Assembly (NCBI GenBank): GCA_035543335.1
Contig: DASZZH010000023.1
Span: 1 to 64,000 of the forward strand
Direction of reading: 5' to 3'
Source: Burkholderiales bacterium
GTDB lineage: Bacteria > Pseudomonadota > Gammaproteobacteria > Burkholderiales > JAHFRG01
DNA: 64,000 nucleotides
The position numbers and the translations under genes were made by a program. Under the pieces are notes generated by a model that did not search any database, was not told the origin of the DNA, and saw nothing but the letters and a program-made list of their open reading frames with translations. How positions within the stretch are numbered: position 1 is the stretch's first letter; each line of letters begins with the position of its first letter. This document shows positions 33,728-43,167 of this stretch, piece after piece.

Positions 33728-34636
33728 TCAGCTTAAGCGCTTGGCGGTCATCGCGCGCGAAACTTTGGATACTGGAGCACGGCCGAGAAAGTTGGAAATA
33801 AACAAGCCGGTATCTATCAGCTTGTCGAGATTCACGCCGGTTTCAATTCCCAGGCCATTCAACATGTATAGCACATCTTCGCTAGCGACATTGCCCGAAG
33901 CGCCTTTGGCATAAGGACAGCCGCCTAGTCCTGCTACTGAACTATCGATGACCGAAATCCCGCATCCGAGCGCGGCGTAGATATTTGCCAGCGCTTGGCC
34001 GTAAGTATCGTGAAAATGCCCCGCGAGCTTTTCCACCGGCACTCTTTCGGCAACCGTTTCAAGCATGGCTTTGGTCTTGCCGGGCGTGCCGACGCCGATG
34101 GTGTCGCCGAGCGAAATTTCGTAGCAACCCATGCCGTAGAGCAGTACCGCCACATCGGCGACCTTATTGGGCGAAACTTGGCCTTCATATGGGCAGCCGA
34201 GCACGCATGAGATGTAGCCGCGCACGCGAATGTTTTTTGCTTGCGCCGCTTCGCACACTGCGCTGAAGCGTTCCAATCCTTCCGCAATCGAGCAGTTGGT
34301 GTTTTTTTGCGAGAAGGCTTCGGAAGCCGCGCTGAATACCGCAATTTCCTCGGCGCCCGCGGCAAGCGCGGCTTCAAAGCCTTTCATGTTGGGAACCAGC
34401 ACCGGATAGCTCACGCCGGGCTGGCGCTTGATGCCGGCCATGACCTGGGCGTTGTCCGCCATTTGCGGCACCCATTTTGGTGAAACGAAGCTCGTCGCTT
34501 CCACCACCGCCAACCCGGCATCGGCCAGATGCTCGATAAGTTCGATCTTGATCGGAGTCGGAACATTGGCGGCCTCGTTCTGCAACCCGTCGCGCGGCCC
34601 CACCTCGACCATTTTCACGTGTTGCGGCAAATTCAT
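33728..34636 (-). CDS. liuE: Hydroxymethylglutaryl-CoA lyase
   Basis: 302 residues. Cleaves HMG-CoA to acetoacetate and acetyl-CoA, the last step of leucine breakdown. Motifs: [12 protein letters not shown] at residues 11-22, metal-site [14 protein letters not shown], and the signature [20 protein letters not shown] with the catalytic Cys. The start overlaps the end of a decayed biotin-carboxylase gene by 4 bp (ATGA), the usual liu operon arrangement. Since the rest of the pathway here is broken, it may have lost its context. Confidence 0.95.
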   Translation of the reverse strand: MNLPQHVKMVEVGPRDGLQNEAANVPTPIKIELIEHLADAGLAVVEATSFVSPKWVPQMADNAQVMAGIKRQPGVSYPVLVPNMKGFEAALAAGAEEIAVFSAASEAFSQKNTNCSIAEGLERFSAVCEAAQAKNIRVRGYISCVLGCPYEGQVSPNKVADVAVLLYGMGCYEISLGDTIGVGTPGKTKAMLETVAERVPVEKLAGHFHDTYGQALANIYAALGCGISVIDSSVAGLGGCPYAKGASGNVASEDVLYMLNGLGIETGVNLDKLIDTGLFISNFLGRAPVSKVSRAMTAKRLS

Positions 34637-34795
34637 TCGCCTGCCCCGCCGGTTTCAAAAGCAATCAACTCCGCGCCTTCGCTCACCTCCGCGCCTTGGG
34701 ATAGTGTATCTGTTTTATGCGGCCTTGCACCGGCGCGGTGACGGTGTGCTCCATTTTCATTGCTTCCAAAATTATCAGCGCCGCACCTCGGTTAG
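34633..34795 (-). pseudogene. Remnant of methylcrotonyl-CoA carboxylase biotin subunit
   Basis: Minus strand reads NRGAALIILEAMKMEHTVTA, then PVQGRIKQIHY; after a one-base frame change near 34700 it continues [18 protein letters not shown] to the stop. EAMKMEH is the biotin-attachment motif of acyl-CoA carboxylase alpha subunits. Only the last 50 or so codons remain, so the gene is dead. Confidence 0.8.
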
Positions 34796-34955
34796 CACGC
34801 TGGCGTCGGCGGAGTCGCCGATGGTGCCAATTATGCCGCCATGAAAGAAACCGTGTGGTTGCGAAAGATCACGCTTGTAGGGAAGACGGATTTCGCAATA
34901 GCCTGGGCCGAGCCCCCATCCCGCACCCAAGTAGGCCATCATCTGCTGGCGAAAG
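34775..34955 (-). pseudogene. Remnant of a PaaI-family thioesterase
   Basis: Minus strand reads RQQMMAYLGAGWGLGPGYCE, IRLPYKRDLSQPHGFFHGG and IIGTIGDSADASVL, then stops. HGFFHGGIIGTIGDSA is the hotdog-thioesterase core of PaaI-type enzymes. The C-terminal half is gone and the fragment runs into the biotin-domain remnant, indicating a deletion joint near 34795. Confidence 0.75.
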
Positions 34956-35057
34956 AAGCTGCCACGTAGCGCTCTTTACAATTAGGGTCAACTGCTTGAA
35001 ATATCTTCATTTTTCACTAACGTAGTCGGACCAAGCTTGGAATCATAGTAAGCTACG

Positions 35058-35073
35058 TTTACGTAAACGTAAA
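35058..35073. promoter_or_regulatory. LiuR operator in front of the decayed liu genes
   Basis: TTTACGTAAACGTAAA, with ACGTTTACGTAAACGT (35055-35070) as a perfect palindrome. The same 16 bases occur at 35515-35530 ahead of liuR. MerR-type LiuR regulators bind long palindromes like this. Confidence 0.8.
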
Positions 35074-35091
35074 TCATGCTGGTTCTTTAAC

Positions 35092-35466
35092 CTACTCCTG
35101 TTTTTCCAGGATTCTTTTGCATTGGGCTTCGAGCATGTCGATTTCGGACAATACCGCCTCAATGTCCTTTTTCTTTTCTTCGAGCATGGTGCGCTTCTGC
35201 GCCAGTATTTTCAGGTATTGCTTGAGTTGCGCTTTCTCTCCCTGGGCCGAGGCATATAAATCGAAAAACTCTTTTATTTCTCCTAGAGAAAACCCCAGTC
35301 GCTTACCGCGCAATATGAGTTTAAGCCGAACCCGGTCGCGCTTGCTGTAAACGCGGTTGCGACCGTCGCGGGAAGGGACAAGGAGTCCCTGATCTTCATA
35401 GAAACGGATAGCGCGGGTGGTGAGTTCAAACTCTTTAGCGAGGTCGGTAATGGTGAAAGTACTCAT
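35092..35466 (-). CDS. liuR: MerR-family regulator LiuR
   Basis: 124 residues. MerR fold: ITDLAKEFELTTRAIRFYED QGLL at residues 6-29, RNRVYSKRDRVRLKLILRGK wing, then a C-terminal coiled coil (QYLKILAQKRTMLEEKKKDIEAVL). No metal-binding Cys pattern. LiuR controls leucine/isovalerate breakdown genes in proteobacteria; HMG-CoA lyase and methylcrotonyl-CoA carboxylase remnants lie next to it, which supports the name. Palindromic sites lie on both sides. Confidence 0.88.
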   Translation of the reverse strand: MSTFTITDLAKEFELTTRAIRFYEDQGLLVPSRDGRNRVYSKRDRVRLKLILRGKRLGFSLGEIKEFFDLYASAQGEKAQLKQYLKILAQKRTMLEEKKKDIEAVLSEIDMLEAQCKRILEKQE

Positions 35467-35514
35467 TAGTTTTCACCCCAAAAGGTAAAGAAACAGTTAC
35501 AATATACACTGCCT

Positions 35515-35530
35515 TTTACGTAAACGTAAA
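35515..35530. promoter_or_regulatory. LiuR operator upstream of liuR
   Basis: TTTACGTAAACGTAAA, identical to 35058-35073, about 50 bp upstream of the liuR start. Suggests self-regulation. From 35531 to 35710 there is a 42-codon frame (35571-35699) with no recognisable start signal; I do not annotate it as a gene. Confidence 0.8.
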
Positions 35531-35710
35531 GTGATGAATAAGGCTGTGGCCCAAACGGGTGTTCTTCGCCATGGGAGAGACCATCACGCACCTGGATCAC
35601 CTCATGCTCGCGGCGATGTGCGTAGACTTGACGGTGATGACGGCGTGTATCGCTTTGCCCGTGTACAGTAACGCTGTGGCTGAACGCGAGGTTTCATAAG
35701 GAAATGATTG

Positions 35711-37510
35711 ATGAGCGCACAACAGACAATTTCAACTGACCCGGCGCAGCTTTCTAAGGCCTATGTCGACATAGCGCAGCGGAGCCAGCAAATGGTTTCC
35801 GAGTTCCTCAAGCGCCACGCGGTCGCCAATCTCGGCACAGCGGATGAACTGGGCATTGGCAAAGCGTTTCTTGATCTCACCGCGAAAATGATAGCCGATC
35901 CCTTCAGGCTCGCCGAAATGCAGTGGAAAATGTGGCAGGATTACATGGCGCTGTGGCAGGGATCAGTGATGAAAATGATGGGGCAGAATGCCGAGCCGGT
36001 GGCCGAACCCGATCCCGCAGACCGGCGCTTCAAGGATGAGGCCTGGCAGCAGAATTTCTTGTTCGACTACATCAAGCAGTCTTATTTGATTGCGGCACGT
36101 CACCTGCATGGCGCGGTGGCGAACGTCGAAGGTTTGGATGAGCAGACCACCAAGAAGGTGAATTTCTTCACGCGCCAGTTCATCGACGCGCTTTCGCCGA
36201 CCAATTTTGTGCTCACCAACCCCGAAGTCCTGCGTGAAACAGTGGGGACAGGCGGCCAGAACCTGGTCAAGGGCCTAAAAAACCTGCTTGAAGACATGGA
36301 GCGTGGCGACCACAAGCAACTGCGCATTAAGATGACCGATCTCGATGCCTTCAAGCTGGGCGAAAACGTCGCCACCACCAAAGGCAAAGTAGTGTACCAA
36401 AATGAGCTGATGCAGCTTCTCCAATATCAGCCGACCACCGAAAAAGTCTATCAGCGGCCGCTGCTGATTATTCCGCCGTGGATCAACAAGTTTTACATCC
36501 TGGATCTGCGCGAGAACAATTCCTTCATCAAGTGGGCGGTGGATCAGGGGCATACCGTGTTCGTGATTTCCTGGGTCAATCCGGATGCAAAACTCGCGCA
36601 CAAGAATTTCGAGGATTACCTGCTGGAAGGAACGATGGCGGCGCTGGACGCCATCGAAAAAACCACCGGCGAAAAGGAAATCAACGCCATCGGCTACTGC
36701 CTTGGGGGCACGCTGCTCGCGGCGACGCTCGGTTACATGGTGGCCAAGAAAGAGAATCGCATTGCCAGCGCCACTTTCTTTGCTACCCTGATTGACTTCA
36801 GCGAACCCGGCGAGCTGGGCGTGTTCGTGGACGAGCAGCAGGTGAGCGCGCTGGAGAAAAAAATGGAGGAACGCGGCTATCTCGAAGGCTCGGAGATGGC
36901 GACCACCTTTAACATGCTGCGTTCGAACGATTTGATCTGGTCGTTCGTGGTGAATAATTATTTGCTCGGCAAGGACCCGTTCCCGTTCGATCTGCTGTTC
37001 TGGAATTCGGACTCCACCCGCATGCCGGCGAAAATGCACGGTTATTATCTGCGCAACATGTACATCAGGAATCTGCTGAAAGAGCCGGGCGGGCTGACGC
37101 TTGCCGGTGAGCCGATTGATTTAAGCAAAGTGAAAACACCGGCGTACTTCCTGTCCACCGTAGAAGACCATATCGCGCCATGGAAAACCACTTATGCCGG
37201 CACCAATCTTTTCGCCGGACCGGTGAAATTTGTATTGGGCGGGTCAGGCCATATCGCCGGCGTAATCAATCCGCCTGTCGCCAACAAATACGGTTATCGC
37301 ACCAATGCCAAACTTGCCACAGACGTGGATTCATGGCTGAAAAGTGCCAAGCAAAATGAAGGCTCATGGTGGCCGGATTGGGATAAGTGGGTGGAGAAAT
37401 TTGGCGGCGAGAAGGTCGCACCGCGCATCCCCGGCAAAGGCAAGCTCAAGGTGCTGGAAGATGCGCCGGGCTCCTACGTGAAATTCCGGCTGGATGCCAA
37501 CAAAACCTAA
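35711..37510 (+). CDS. phaC: Class I polyhydroxyalkanoate synthase
   Basis: 599 residues. Polymerises 3-hydroxyacyl-CoA (mostly 3-hydroxybutyryl-CoA) into storage granules. Lipase-like box NAIGYCLGGTLLA with the catalytic Cys near residue 335; Asp in STVEDHIAPW and His in GGSGHIAGVINPP complete the triad. The length and N-terminal helix domain fit class I. The ATG at 35711 follows AAGGAAATGATTG. No phaA or phaB beside it. Confidence 0.96.
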   Translation: MSAQQTISTDPAQLSKAYVDIAQRSQQMVSEFLKRHAVANLGTADELGIGKAFLDLTAKMIADPFRLAEMQWKMWQDYMALWQGSVMKMMGQNAEPVAEPDPADRRFKDEAWQQNFLFDYIKQSYLIAARHLHGAVANVEGLDEQTTKKVNFFTRQFIDALSPTNFVLTNPEVLRETVGTGGQNLVKGLKNLLEDMERGDHKQLRIKMTDLDAFKLGENVATTKGKVVYQNELMQLLQYQPTTEKVYQRPLLIIPPWINKFYILDLRENNSFIKWAVDQGHTVFVISWVNPDAKLAHKNFEDYLLEGTMAALDAIEKTTGEKEINAIGYCLGGTLLAATLGYMVAKKENRIASATFFATLIDFSEPGELGVFVDEQQVSALEKKMEERGYLEGSEMATTFNMLRSNDLIWSFVVNNYLLGKDPFPFDLLFWNSDSTRMPAKMHGYYLRNMYIRNLLKEPGGLTLAGEPIDLSKVKTPAYFLSTVEDHIAPWKTTYAGTNLFAGPVKFVLGGSGHIAGVINPPVANKYGYRTNAKLATDVDSWLKSAKQNEGSWWPDWDKWVEKFGGEKVAPRIPGKGKLKVLEDAPGSYVKFRLDANKT

Positions 37511-37597
37511 CGCCGCAAGGTAACGGGCGCACTAAAGGGCAAATTCAAACTGACGCACTACCGAAATCCCAGCAAGACGTTTACCCTTATGTGTTGG

Positions 37598-37606
37598 TGT
37601 TATAAT
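37598..37606 (+). promoter_or_regulatory. Extended -10 promoter upstream of aceE
   Basis: TGTTATAAT is an exact extended -10 element; upstream GTTTAC (37579-37584) is a weak -35 at 16 bp. It lies about 65 bp before the aceE start and should drive aceE-aceF. Confidence 0.6.
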
Positions 37607-37673
37607 TTTATTTTTTGTTTCTTTCACCACAAGTGGAGGATACGTCAGCAAACCTTAACCAAAGGTGGTCACT

Positions 37674-40334
37674 ATGGACAGATTCCCTGATCACGATCCC
37701 CAAGAAACGCAGGAATGGCTGGAGGCACTGGGAGCCGTTCTTGAGCGGGAGGGTCCCGACCGCGCGCATTATCTCCTGGAACGGCTCATCGAGAAAGCGC
37801 GCCGCTCGGGCGCTTACCTTCCCTACAGCGCCAACACCGCCTATATCAACACCATCCCCGCGGCAAAGGAAGAGCATTCTCCCGGCAACCATGAGCTGGA
37901 ACACCGCATCCGTTCCTACGCGCGCTGGAACGCGCTTGCCATGGTGCTGCGCGCGAACAAGAACACTAATGTCGGCGGCCACATTGCAAGCTTTGCTTCC
38001 GCCGCCACGCTTTACGACGTTGGCTACAACCACTTCTGGCACGCGCCGTCTGAAAAACACGGCGGCGACCTGGTTTACGTGCAAGGCCACTCGGCGCCGG
38101 GCATTTACGCCCGCGCATTCATGTTGGGAAGGCTCACCGAAGAGCAGCTCGACAACTTTCGCCAGGAAGTGGGCGGCAAGGGCCTGTCCTCCTATCCCCA
38201 TCCGTGGCTGATGCCCGATTTCTGGCAGTTTCCCACCGTCTCGATGGGACTTGGCCCGCTGATGGCGATTTACCAGGCCCGCTTCATGAAATACCTGCAT
38301 GATCGCGGCGTCGCCAACACCGAGGAGCGCAAGGTCTGGTGCTTTGTCGGCGACGGCGAAGTGGACGAGCCGGAATCCATGGGCGCCATCGGCATCGCCG
38401 CGCGCGAGAAGCTCGACAACCTGATTTTCGTGGTGAACTGCAATCTGCAGCGCCTCGATGGGCCGGTGCGCGGCAACGGCAAAATCATCCAGGAATTGGA
38501 AGCGGACTTTCGTGGCGCCGGCTGGAACGTGATTAAACTCATCTGGGGCAGTTACTGGGACCCGCTGCTGGCCAAGGACACCAAGGGGCTTTTGCAAAAG
38601 CTCATGGATGAATGCGTGGACGGTGAATACCAGACCTTCAAGTCCAAAGACGGGGCTTACGTGCGTAAGTATTTCTTCGGCAAATATCCCGAGCTTTTGG
38701 AGATGGTCGCCAACATGACCGACGACGACATCTGGCGCTTGAACCGTGGCGGCCACGACCCGCACAAGATTTACGCCGCCTACAGCGCGGCGGTGAAGCA
38801 CAAGGGCCAGCCCACGGTGATACTCGCCAAGACGGTCAAGGGTTACGGCATGGGCGAGGCCGGCGAATCGCAAAACATCACTCATCAGCAGAAGAAGATG
38901 GGCACAATTTCCCTCAAATCCTTCCGCGACCGTTTCAATCTGCCGATTCCCGACGACAAAATCGAGGAAGTGCCTTATCTGAAATTCGAGGAGGACTCGC
39001 CCGAGCTCAACTACATGCGCGAGCACCGCATGTCGCTGGGCGGTTATCTGCCCTCGCGCCGCCGCAAGGCGGAGCCGCTGGAAGTGCCGGGGCTCGCGGC
39101 CTTCGATTCCTTGCTCAAAGCCACCACCGAAGGGCGCGAAGCTTCCACCACTATGATGTTTGTGCGTCTTCTGAACATTCTGGTCAAGGACAAGAACATC
39201 GGCAAGCGCATCGTGCCCATCGTTCCCGACGAATCGCGCACCTTCGGCATGGAGGGCATGTTCCGCCAACTGGGCATCTGGTCCTCGGTGGGCCAGCTCT
39301 ACACGCCGCAGGACGCCGACCAGCTCATGTTCTACAAGGAAGACAGGAACGGGCAGATTCTGCAGGAAGGCATCTGCGAAGCGGGCGGCATGTCGTCGTG
39401 GATCGCCGCCGGGACTTCTTACAGCATGCACGGCGTATCGATGGTCCCGTTCTACATTTTTTATTCGATGTTCGGCTTCCAGCGCATAGGTGACCTGGCC
39501 TGGGCGGCGGGCGATTCCCGCGCGCGCGGCTTTTTGCTTGGCGGCACCGCCGGGCGCACCACCTTGAATGGCGAAGGCCTGCAGCACGAGGACGGCCACA
39601 GCCATTTGATTGCTTCCACCATTCCCAATTGCGTTTCCTATGATCCGACTTTTGCTTATGAGCTCGCCGTGATTATGCAGGACGGGCTGCGCCGCATGTA
39701 CAAGGAGCAGGAAGACGTCTTTTATTACCTTACCCTGATGAACGAAAATTACCCGCATCCGGCCATGCCCAAGGGTGCTGAAGAGGGGATACTGAAAGGC
39801 CTGTATCTTTTCAGCGAAGCGAAAGCGGACCAGAAAACGCCGAAAGTGCAGCTCATGGGCAGCGGCACGATTTTGCGCGAAGTGATCGCGGCGGCGGAAT
39901 TACTGCAAAAAGATTTCGGCGTTGCCGCCGACATTTGGAGCGTGACCAGCTTCAACGGGCTGCGGCGCGAGGGGATGGATGTGCAGCGCTGGAATCTGCT
40001 GCATCCGGAGGCCAAGCCGCGCCTGAGCTATGTCGAAACCTGCATGAAAGATCGCCGCGGGCCGGTTATTGCCGCGACCGATTACATGAAGGTTTACGCC
40101 GATCAGATCCGCGCCTTCCTGCCCAGGCATTATCTGGTGCTGGGCACCGACGGCTTTGGTCGTTCCGACACCCGTGAGCAGCTGCGCAAGTTCTTCGAGG
40201 TGGACCGCCGCAATGTCACAGTGGCGGCGTTGAAAGCGCTCGCCGATGAAGGCATCGTGCCCGCATCCAAGGTCACTGAGGCCATCAAGAAGTACGGCAT
40301 TGATCCCGACAAACCCAATCCCGCCACGGTTTAA
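37674..40334 (+). CDS. aceE: Pyruvate dehydrogenase E1 (homodimeric type)
   Basis: 886 residues, the length of the gammaproteobacterial/betaproteobacterial AceE. Decarboxylates pyruvate with thiamine diphosphate and passes the acetyl group to the lipoyl arm of AceF. Start at the ATG 37674 with AAAGGTGG ahead. Motifs: NVGGHIASFASAATLYDVGY, thiamine-binding CFVGDGEVDEPESMGAIGIA and NLIFVVNCNLQRLDGPVRGN, and VPIVPDESRTFGMEGMFRQL in the second domain. Followed after 8 bp by aceF. Confidence 0.97.
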   Translation: MDRFPDHDPQETQEWLEALGAVLEREGPDRAHYLLERLIEKARRSGAYLPYSANTAYINTIPAAKEEHSPGNHELEHRIRSYARWNALAMVLRANKNTNVGGHIASFASAATLYDVGYNHFWHAPSEKHGGDLVYVQGHSAPGIYARAFMLGRLTEEQLDNFRQEVGGKGLSSYPHPWLMPDFWQFPTVSMGLGPLMAIYQARFMKYLHDRGVANTEERKVWCFVGDGEVDEPESMGAIGIAAREKLDNLIFVVNCNLQRLDGPVRGNGKIIQELEADFRGAGWNVIKLIWGSYWDPLLAKDTKGLLQKLMDECVDGEYQTFKSKDGAYVRKYFFGKYPELLEMVANMTDDDIWRLNRGGHDPHKIYAAYSAAVKHKGQPTVILAKTVKGYGMGEAGESQNITHQQKKMGTISLKSFRDRFNLPIPDDKIEEVPYLKFEEDSPELNYMREHRMSLGGYLPSRRRKAEPLEVPGLAAFDSLLKATTEGREASTTMMFVRLLNILVKDKNIGKRIVPIVPDESRTFGMEGMFRQLGIWSSVGQLYTPQDADQLMFYKEDRNGQILQEGICEAGGMSSWIAAGTSYSMHGVSMVPFYIFYSMFGFQRIGDLAWAAGDSRARGFLLGGTAGRTTLNGEGLQHEDGHSHLIASTIPNCVSYDPTFAYELAVIMQDGLRRMYKEQEDVFYYLTLMNENYPHPAMPKGAEEGILKGLYLFSEAKADQKTPKVQLMGSGTILREVIAAAELLQKDFGVAADIWSVTSFNGLRREGMDVQRWNLLHPEAKPRLSYVETCMKDRRGPVIAATDYMKVYADQIRAFLPRHYLVLGTDGFGRSDTREQLRKFFEVDRRNVTVAALKALADEGIVPASKVTEAIKKYGIDPDKPNPATV

Positions 40335-40342
40335 CTAGGAAA

Positions 40343-41662
40343 ATGGGTGCAGTAAAAGACGTGCTAGTGCCGGACATCGGCGACTTCAAGAACGTTCCTG
40401 TTATCGAGGTGCTGGTCAAGCCCGGAGATGCGGTAAGCAAGGAAGATCCGCTGCTCACGCTGGAGTCGGACAAGGCCACCATGGACATTCCTTCTCCCTA
40501 CAGCGGAGTGGTGAAAGCGCTGAAAGTGAAAGTGGGCGACAAGGTTTCTGAAGGTTCGGTGGTGCTTGCGATTGAAGCCAACGAGGAAGCTGCAGTCGCC
40601 GCGGCAGCGCCGGCAAAAGTCGTCGAAACTGTCGCCGCGCTCCCAACCTATCGCTCCCTCGAAATGAGTGAGGGGGAAGTCGTTCCTTCCTCCTTGATGC
40701 AAGAAAGTAAGGGCGGGGGGAAACAGCTGCCACCGCCCACGCTGCCGCAGATGCCGGAACGTATGCACCTTCCTCACGCCAGCCCCTCGGTGCGCCGCTT
40801 CGCGCGCGAGCTGGGTGTTAATCTCGATCCAGTCAGCGGTTCCGGGCCGAAGAGCCGCATCCTCAAGGAAGATGTGCAGGCCTATGTAAAGGGCGAGCTG
40901 TCGCGACCGCGTGGCGGCGCAGGTTTTGCGCTTCCGGAAATGCCGCAGGTGGATTTCGCCAAGTATGGCCCCGTCGAATCCAAGCCGCTGTCACGCATCA
41001 AGAAGCTTTCCGGCGCCAATCTTCACCGTAACTGGGTGAGCATTCCGCATGTGACGCAGCACGATGAAGCCGACATCACCGACCTCGAAGCCTTCCGCAA
41101 GTCAAACAGCGCGGAAACCGAAAAGCAGGGCTTCAAGCTCACCATGCTGTCGTTTTTAATCAAGGCTTGCGTGACTGCGCTGAAAGCACATCCGGAATTC
41201 AACGCATCGCTGGACAAAAGCGGCGAGAACCTTGTGCTCAAAAAGTATTACCACATCGGTGTGGCGGTGGACACGCCCGACGGTCTGGTAGTGCCGGTGA
41301 TACGTGACGCCGATCGCAAAGGCGTGTTTGATCTGGCGCGCCAGCTTGCTGAAATCAGCAAGCGGGCGCGGGATAAAAAACTCTCGCCCGCAGAAATGCA
41401 GGGCGGATGTTTTTCAATTTCGAGCCTGGGCGGCCTCGGCGGCACGGCGTTTACGCCCATCATCAACGCGCCCGAGGTGGCGATACTGGGCGTTTCCAAG
41501 GCGCAATTGAAGCCGGTGTACCAGAATGGCCAATTGGTGCCGCGACTGCTGCTGCCGCTCTCGCTTTCCTACGACCATCGCGTGATTGACGGCGCCGCCG
41601 CCGCTCGCTTCACCACTTATCTCTGCTCGGTACTTTCCGACATCCGCCGCCTGCTGCTGTAG
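40343..41662 (+). CDS. aceF: Dihydrolipoyllysine acetyltransferase (E2)
   Basis: 439 residues. Core of the pyruvate dehydrogenase complex, moving acetyl to CoA. One lipoyl domain (residues 1-80) with the lipoylated Lys in LESDKATMDIPSP, a linker, an E3-binding domain (SPSVRRFARELGVNLDPVSG), and the catalytic domain with SLSYDHRVIDGAAAARF. Many relatives carry two or three lipoyl domains; this has one. The E3 gene is not in the window. Its stop TAG overlaps the nadD GTG by one base. Confidence 0.96.
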   Translation: MGAVKDVLVPDIGDFKNVPVIEVLVKPGDAVSKEDPLLTLESDKATMDIPSPYSGVVKALKVKVGDKVSEGSVVLAIEANEEAAVAAAAPAKVVETVAALPTYRSLEMSEGEVVPSSLMQESKGGGKQLPPPTLPQMPERMHLPHASPSVRRFARELGVNLDPVSGSGPKSRILKEDVQAYVKGELSRPRGGAGFALPEMPQVDFAKYGPVESKPLSRIKKLSGANLHRNWVSIPHVTQHDEADITDLEAFRKSNSAETEKQGFKLTMLSFLIKACVTALKAHPEFNASLDKSGENLVLKKYYHIGVAVDTPDGLVVPVIRDADRKGVFDLARQLAEISKRARDKKLSPAEMQGGCFSISSLGGLGGTAFTPIINAPEVAILGVSKAQLKPVYQNGQLVPRLLLPLSLSYDHRVIDGAAAARFTTYLCSVLSDIRRLLL

Positions 41663-42318
41663 TGAACGCGTTAAACCCTATCGGCATTTTGGGCGGCACG
41701 TTTGACCCGGTGCATTACGGCCATCTCACGCTTGCCGCTGAAGTCGCCGAACAACTCAACCTTGCCGAAGTGCGTTTCATCCCGGCAGGCACGCCGCCGC
41801 ATCGCCCCGCCCCCCTTGCATCGCCTAAAGCGCGTGTAGATATGCTGCAATTGGCGATTTCCGGAAACCCGCGGTTTTCTGTGGATCAGCGGGAAATCTC
41901 TCGCACGAGCGCCCGCTATACCGTCGATACCCTGAGCGAGCTGCGCCAAGAGGTGGGCGCTTCACGTCCGCTGTGTTTGCTGCTTGGAACCGATGCCTTT
42001 GCCGGGCTTGCGACCTGGCGGCGCTGGGAAAAGCTGTTTAACCTTGCCCATGTCGCCATCGCGTTGCGGCCGGGATTCTCGCTTAAGGATTTGCCGCCGG
42101 TGCTCGCTGCGGAATTCGCCAAACGCCGTGCTCCGTCGCCGCGCACCGCAGTCAGCAGCCCTTGCGGCAGCATCGTGGTTCTGGAAATCACGCCGGTGGA
42201 TATATCGGCCTCCATGATTCGGGAACAACTGGCCGAGGGTGCAACGGTGCGCGATTGGCTTCCCCCGGCGGTTCTCGACTATATTCGGATTAATCATTTA
42301 TATACTGGAGGCGGATGA
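41662..42318 (+). CDS. nadD: Nicotinate-nucleotide adenylyltransferase
   Basis: 218 residues, GTG start. Adenylates nicotinate mononucleotide in NAD synthesis. Nucleotidyltransferase motif GILGGTFDPVHYGHLTLA at the N-terminus and ISASMIREQLAEG (the S-x3-R motif) near the C-terminus. First gene of a nadD-rsfS-rlmH-maf-rng string with overlaps; its stop overlaps rsfS by 4 bp. Confidence 0.95.
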   Translation: MNALNPIGILGGTFDPVHYGHLTLAAEVAEQLNLAEVRFIPAGTPPHRPAPLASPKARVDMLQLAISGNPRFSVDQREISRTSARYTVDTLSELRQEVGASRPLCLLLGTDAFAGLATWRRWEKLFNLAHVAIALRPGFSLKDLPPVLAAEFAKRRAPSPRTAVSSPCGSIVVLEITPVDISASMIREQLAEGATVRDWLPPAVLDYIRINHLYTGGG

Positions 42319-42677
42319 GAATCGATAGAATGGTAAAAGCTACGGTCGCGGCGCTGGAAGACATCAAGGCGCGCGATATCTTGGTGCTGGATGTGCGCAA
42401 GATGACTTCGCTGTGCGACCACATGATTATCGCCAGCGCCGATTCGGGCCGGCAGAGCAAGGCGCTTTCCAGCAATGTGCAGGAGAAACTCAAGGCGCTG
42501 GGCGTCAAAGTTTACGGCGTGGAAGGGGAAGAGACCGGCAATTGGGTGCTGGTGGACCTCGGCAATGTGGTGGTGCACATCATGCAACCCAAGGTTCGCA
42601 CTTATTACAATCTCGAGCAATTGTGGGGTGGTGAGCATAAGCCTGTGCGGCGCCGTCGCAAAGCCGCCGCGGTTTAG
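42315..42677 (+). CDS. rsfS: Ribosome silencing factor
   Basis: 120 residues. Binds ribosomal protein uL14 and keeps subunits apart when nutrients are short. Core wording [39 protein letters not shown] and [16 protein letters not shown] is typical. The C-terminal tail RRRRKAAAV is basic. ATGA overlap with nadD. Confidence 0.95.
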   Translation: MRIDRMVKATVAALEDIKARDILVLDVRKMTSLCDHMIIASADSGRQSKALSSNVQEKLKALGVKVYGVEGEETGNWVLVDLGNVVVHIMQPKVRTYYNLEQLWGGEHKPVRRRRKAAAV

Positions 42678-42688
42678 GCCAGGCGGCG

Positions 42689-43159
42689 ATGAAACTTTGG
42701 ATCATCGCGGTGGGCGATAAAATGCCGGCCTGGGTTGGGGCGGGTTTTTCCGAATACGCAAAGCGCATGCCGCCGGAAGCGCGGGTGCAGCTCATCGAAA
42801 TCAAGCCGGAAAAACGTGGAGCGGGGAAAAGCATCCAGCAAGTTCTGGAAGCGGAAAAGGGTCGCATTCTTGCCGCCCTGCCGCGCAACGGCCGGCGCGT
42901 GGTGCTCGATGAAAAGGGCAAGACGCTGAGCACGGTGCAGCTGGCCCAGAGTCTTGCGCGCTGGATGCAGGCGGGGCGCGATGTGGGGTTTGTCATCGGC
43001 GGCGCCGACGGCCTGGATAATGAAATCAAGGCTTCCGCCGACATGTGGCTTTCGCTTTCCGCCATGACGCTGCCGCACGCGCTGGCACGCGTGGTGCTGG
43101 CCGAACAGCTCTACCGCGCGGTGTCGTTGCTGCACAATCACCCTTATCATCGCCGGTAA
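42689..43159 (+). CDS. rlmH: 23S rRNA (pseudouridine1915-N3)-methyltransferase
   Basis: 156 residues. SPOUT-fold enzyme methylating pseudouridine 1915 of 23S rRNA with SAM. Trefoil-knot motif [15 protein letters not shown] and C-terminal [20 protein letters not shown] with NHPYHR at the end. Twelve bp after rsfS. Confidence 0.96.
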   Translation: MKLWIIAVGDKMPAWVGAGFSEYAKRMPPEARVQLIEIKPEKRGAGKSIQQVLEAEKGRILAALPRNGRRVVLDEKGKTLSTVQLAQSLARWMQAGRDVGFVIGGADGLDNEIKASADMWLSLSAMTLPHALARVVLAEQLYRAVSLLHNHPYHRR

Positions 43160-43167
43160 TCAACAAA

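Noticed and set aside
35571-35699. 42-codon hydrophobic frame just before phaC
   Set aside because: No ribosome-binding site, no recognised family; could be chance. Kept out of the annotation.
37608-39758. Open frame of 716 codons on the minus strand inside aceE
   Set aside because: Antisense shadow of aceE, whose motifs and length are fully normal.
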